The notes under the pieces: generated by a model | Databases searched by the model: none | Seen by the model: the letters and a program-made list of their open reading frames with translations, nothing else | Told to the model about the DNA's origin: nothing | In this document: piece after piece, positions 4,889 to 6,922 of the stretch | Layout of the letters: each line of letters opens with the position of its first letter | Position numbering within the stretch: position 1 is the stretch's first letter | From: Legionella genomosp. 1 | Lineage (GTDB): Bacteria; Pseudomonadota; Gammaproteobacteria; Legionellales; Legionellaceae | DNA length: 6,922 nt | Reading direction: 5' to 3' | Assembly (NCBI GenBank): GCA_945901965.1 | Contig: CAMDMN010000115.1 | Span: 1 to 6,922, forward strand | Made by a program: the position numbers and the translations under genes

Positions 4889-6756
4889 TGAAAGATAATC
4901 TACCATCAAATGATTTAATTAATTTCTTAAGCAATCTTACGACTAAGCCTGGTGTTTATCGTATGCAGAATGATAAGGGAGATGTTATTTATGTTGGTAA
5001 AGCTAATAATTTAAAAAAGCGGGTTTCTAGTTATTTTACTAAGCAAAATAAAAGTATAAAAACAGCATCGTTAGTTAGTCAAATTGTAAGTATTGATGTC
5101 TCTGTTACGCGCTCAGAAACCGAAGCTTATCTTTTAGAATCTAGTTTAATAAAATCATTAAGACAAAAATATAATATCTTAATGCGGGATGATAAATCTT
5201 ATCCTTTTCTGCATATTACTAATACCAATGATTTTCCGCGCTTAGAAATTATGCGCTATAAGAAAAAACCCCAAAAGGGTGAGTTTTATGGCCCTTATCC
5301 TAGTAGTAATGCAGTTCGTGAGACTTTAAATATCATTCAATCTATATTTAAAATTAGAAATTGCAGTGATATCTTTTTTAATAATAGAACAAGGCCTTGT
5401 TTGCAATATCAAATTAAGCGCTGTAGTGCGCCATGTACGGCTTATATTAGTAAAGATGATTATCAAAAATCAGTCGATGATATGCGTCAATTTCTCCAAG
5501 GAAAATCGCAACAAATAATTAATCAATTAGCTTTACGAATTGATGATGCTATTTCTCGACTAGCTTTTGAAGAAGCTGCTATTTTAAGAGATCAAATCAA
5601 AAGCTTACGTCAAGTACAAGAGCAGCAGGGAGTAGTTAGAATTAGTGGCGATGCTGATATAATTACGATTGAGGCTAAACCAGGATTTGCATGTATTCTC
5701 TATGTCACTGTTCGTGATGGTGAAGTTTTAGAATCGAAGAGTTTTTTTCCTTCCGTGCCAGAAGTTAGTTTAGCCGATGATTTTTTTGCAATTGAGTCAC
5801 AGTGGTTACAAATATTTGAAGCTTTTGTGGCTTATTATTATGTTGATACTCCATTACGAATTCCAGCTGTGATTATAACTGACGATTTAAGCGTGGATTT
5901 TAGTCATTTGCAGAAGATGTTGACTGATTTAAGAGGTAAGTCTTGCAAAATAGAGACGCATCCTCGTGGAGTTAAAGCACGTTGGTTAGATTTTGCAAGA
6001 AATAATTTGCAGTTAGCAATTTCTGGAAAAGAGTCAACAACTGCCTTAATGAAGATTAAATATCATGCCCTTTGTGATGCAATTAATGTAATTTTTCCGA
6101 TTAAGCGGATGGAGTGTTTTGATATAAGTCATACCCAAGGTAGCGAAACTGTGGCATCTTGTGTGGTGTTTGATAAAAATGGTCCTTGTAAACGAGAATA
6201 TCGTAAATTTAACATCGCTAATATTACTCCAGGTGATGATTGTGCCGCGATGGAACAGGTGCTTACTCGGCGTTTTAAAAAACTATATATAACAAAAAAT
6301 TTACCAGATCTGCTAATTGTTGATGGTGGGAAGGGGCAGGTAGAAATTGCGCGGCGTGTGCTTGCAACTTTAGATATTGTCGGAGTAAATTTGATAGGTA
6401 TTGCTAAAGGCCCTGGACGAAAGGCGGGCTTAGAGCGAATTATTTTAGCTGATGAAAATTCAGAAATCACCTTATCAGAAGATTCACCAGCATTACATTT
6501 ATTACAGCAAATTAGAGACGAGGCACATCGTTTTGCAATTACCGCCCATCGTAAAAAAAGAGAGAAAAGAAGTCTTGACTCATCATTAGAATCAATTGCA
6601 GGTATAGGCGCAAAAAGACGAAGAGCTTTACTGGTAAGATTTGGCGGTATTAGAGAGTTGGCAAAAGCGCCGATTGATGAAATAGCTAAAGTACAAGGTA
6701 TAAGTGAAGAGTTGGCAGAGCGCATTTATCAATATTTTCATGTTGAAAATGGATAG
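4888..6756 (+). CDS. uvrC: Excinuclease ABC subunit C (UvrC)
   Basis: UvrC is the nuclease of bacterial nucleotide excision repair and cuts the damaged strand on both sides of a lesion recognised by UvrA-UvrB. All domains are present in 622 residues, the usual length. The GIY-YIG nuclease for the 3' cut is at about 20-98 (PGVYRM, VIYVGKANNLKKRV, E79). Four cysteines C159, C171, C179 and C183 have spacing 12, 8 and 4, the same as the [4Fe-4S] ligands of E. coli UvrC. The UVR motif that contacts UvrB is at about 211-246 (AISRLAFEEAAILRDQIKSL). The RNase H-like nuclease for the 5' cut has FDISHT (D412), PGDD (450-451), VDGGKGQ (D479) and EAHRFA (H547). A tandem helix-hairpin-helix region fills about 565-618. 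The ATG overlaps the letA stop (TAATG) and lacks a good Shine-Dalgarno, so translation is probably coupled to letA. No truncation or missing key residue is seen. Confidence 0.98.
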   Translation: MKDNLPSNDLINFLSNLTTKPGVYRMQNDKGDVIYVGKANNLKKRVSSYFTKQNKSIKTASLVSQIVSIDVSVTRSETEAYLLESSLIKSLRQKYNILMRDDKSYPFLHITNTNDFPRLEIMRYKKKPQKGEFYGPYPSSNAVRETLNIIQSIFKIRNCSDIFFNNRTRPCLQYQIKRCSAPCTAYISKDDYQKSVDDMRQFLQGKSQQIINQLALRIDDAISRLAFEEAAILRDQIKSLRQVQEQQGVVRISGDADIITIEAKPGFACILYVTVRDGEVLESKSFFPSVPEVSLADDFFAIESQWLQIFEAFVAYYYVDTPLRIPAVIITDDLSVDFSHLQKMLTDLRGKSCKIETHPRGVKARWLDFARNNLQLAISGKESTTALMKIKYHALCDAINVIFPIKRMECFDISHTQGSETVASCVVFDKNGPCKREYRKFNIANITPGDDCAAMEQVLTRRFKKLYITKNLPDLLIVDGGKGQVEIARRVLATLDIVGVNLIGIAKGPGRKAGLERIILADENSEITLSEDSPALHLLQQIRDEAHRFAITAHRKKREKRSLDSSLESIAGIGAKRRRALLVRFGGIRELAKAPIDEIAKVQGISEELAERIYQYFHVENG

Positions 6757-6849
6757 GGAACAATGAGGGCAGACCCTGAGGGATCGACACTTATTTTTCA
6801 TGGTTAAAAAAGCGATGATAAACAATATGTTATGAATTGAAAAAATTGG

Positions 6850-6877
6850 TTGACCTACAGATCTTGATGCGTATTAT
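6850..6877 (+). promoter_or_regulatory. Candidate sigma-70 promoter reading out of the window
   Basis: TTGACC (6850-6855) and TATTAT (6872-6877) each match the consensus at five of six positions and are 16 bp apart, the best promoter match I see in the window. Transcription would start near 6884 and run off the right edge, so a new transcription unit (gene or stable RNA) probably begins just beyond. It conflicts with the weak reading frame through the same bases. Confidence 0.4.
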
Positions 6878-6922
6878 GAATGTTTTTCGACGACAATCAC
6901 ATAAGGCACACCAAGATGCAGG
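6867..6922 (+). CDS. Possible start of an unidentified gene, cut by the right edge
   Basis: One forward frame stays open from 6822 to the edge and could start at TTG 6837, ATG 6867 or ATG 6876 (reading MRIMNVFRRQSHKAHQDAG from 6867). No Shine-Dalgarno precedes any of these starts, the peptide is too short to recognise, and the promoter-like hexamers at 6850-6877 overlap it. An open frame of this length in AT-rich DNA means little, so this is noted only because genes usually follow closely in this window. Confidence 0.18.
   Translation, partial: MRIMNVFRRQSHKAHQDA

Noticed and set aside
6129..6725. 198-codon reverse reading frame inside uvrC
   Set aside because: It is long but fully opposite the conserved nuclease and helix-hairpin-helix domains; its Ser/Ile/Arg-rich composition is typical of a shadow frame.
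6734..6750. ATTTTCA-TGT-TGAAAAT hairpin at the end of uvrC
   Set aside because: It is AT-only apart from one G-C pair per arm, lies within codons, and has no following T-run, so it is not a credible terminator.
6766..6780. AGGG/CCCT mini-hairpin as uvrC terminator
   Set aside because: The stem is 4 bp and the T-run comes some 15 bases later; too weak to call.
6763..6807. 14-codon mini-frame (MRADPEGSTLIFHG) just after uvrC
   Set aside because: It has an AGGGA a few bases upstream, but it is too short to support and overlaps repeat-like sequence.

Overview
The window is an AT-rich, densely coded stretch of a gammaproteobacterial chromosome. Its gene content and order (phenylalanine 4-hydroxylase, then a GacA/LetA-type response regulator, then uvrC) match the arrangement I recall from Legionella, and the proteins read as Legionella-like. 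A member of Legionella or a close relative in the Legionellales is the best guess. This rests on recognition and synteny, not on a database search.

Layout, left to right. (1) Positions 2-1576, + strand: a large protein I do not recognise. It is open to the left edge, so it may be 5'-truncated. It has a helical N-terminal half, a long Ser/Thr/Pro/Arg-rich linker and a helical C-terminal part, and its linker is encoded across a run of eight G. (2) Positions 1579-2271, - strand: comF, a ComF/GntX-family phosphoribosyltransferase-like protein, convergent with the first gene with only 2 bp between them. (3) Positions 2310-3182, + strand: bioC, the malonyl-ACP O-methyltransferase that starts biotin synthesis, divergent from comF. 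(4) Positions 3194-4012, + strand: phhA, phenylalanine 4-hydroxylase, probably co-transcribed with bioC. (5) Positions 4013-4231: an intergenic region with a REP-like pair of inverted 36-bp arms, the first arm doubling as a good intrinsic terminator, followed by the leader of the next gene. (6) Positions 4232-4888: letA/gacA, starting at TTG behind a strong Shine-Dalgarno. (7) Positions 4888-6756: uvrC, a complete excinuclease subunit C whose ATG overlaps the letA stop by one base. (8) Positions 6757-6922: a non-coding tail with a short repeat-like stretch and a plausible promoter pointing out of the window.

Functionally, letA-uvrC is the old uvrY-uvrC pair of gammaproteobacteria: a global response regulator of the GacS/GacA (LetS/LetA) - CsrA cascade transcribed with a nucleotide-excision-repair nuclease. 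PhhA converts phenylalanine to tyrosine and in Legionella feeds homogentisate/pyomelanin formation. BioC supplies the pimeloyl-ACP branch of biotin synthesis, but the usual neighbours bioB, bioF, bioH and bioD are not here.

I see no clearly new multi-gene system. The points most worth a second look are the unrecognised first gene with its poly-G tract, the 88-bp REP-like palindrome, the comF/bioC junction that lacks the rest of the bio cluster, and the unexplained tail after uvrC.
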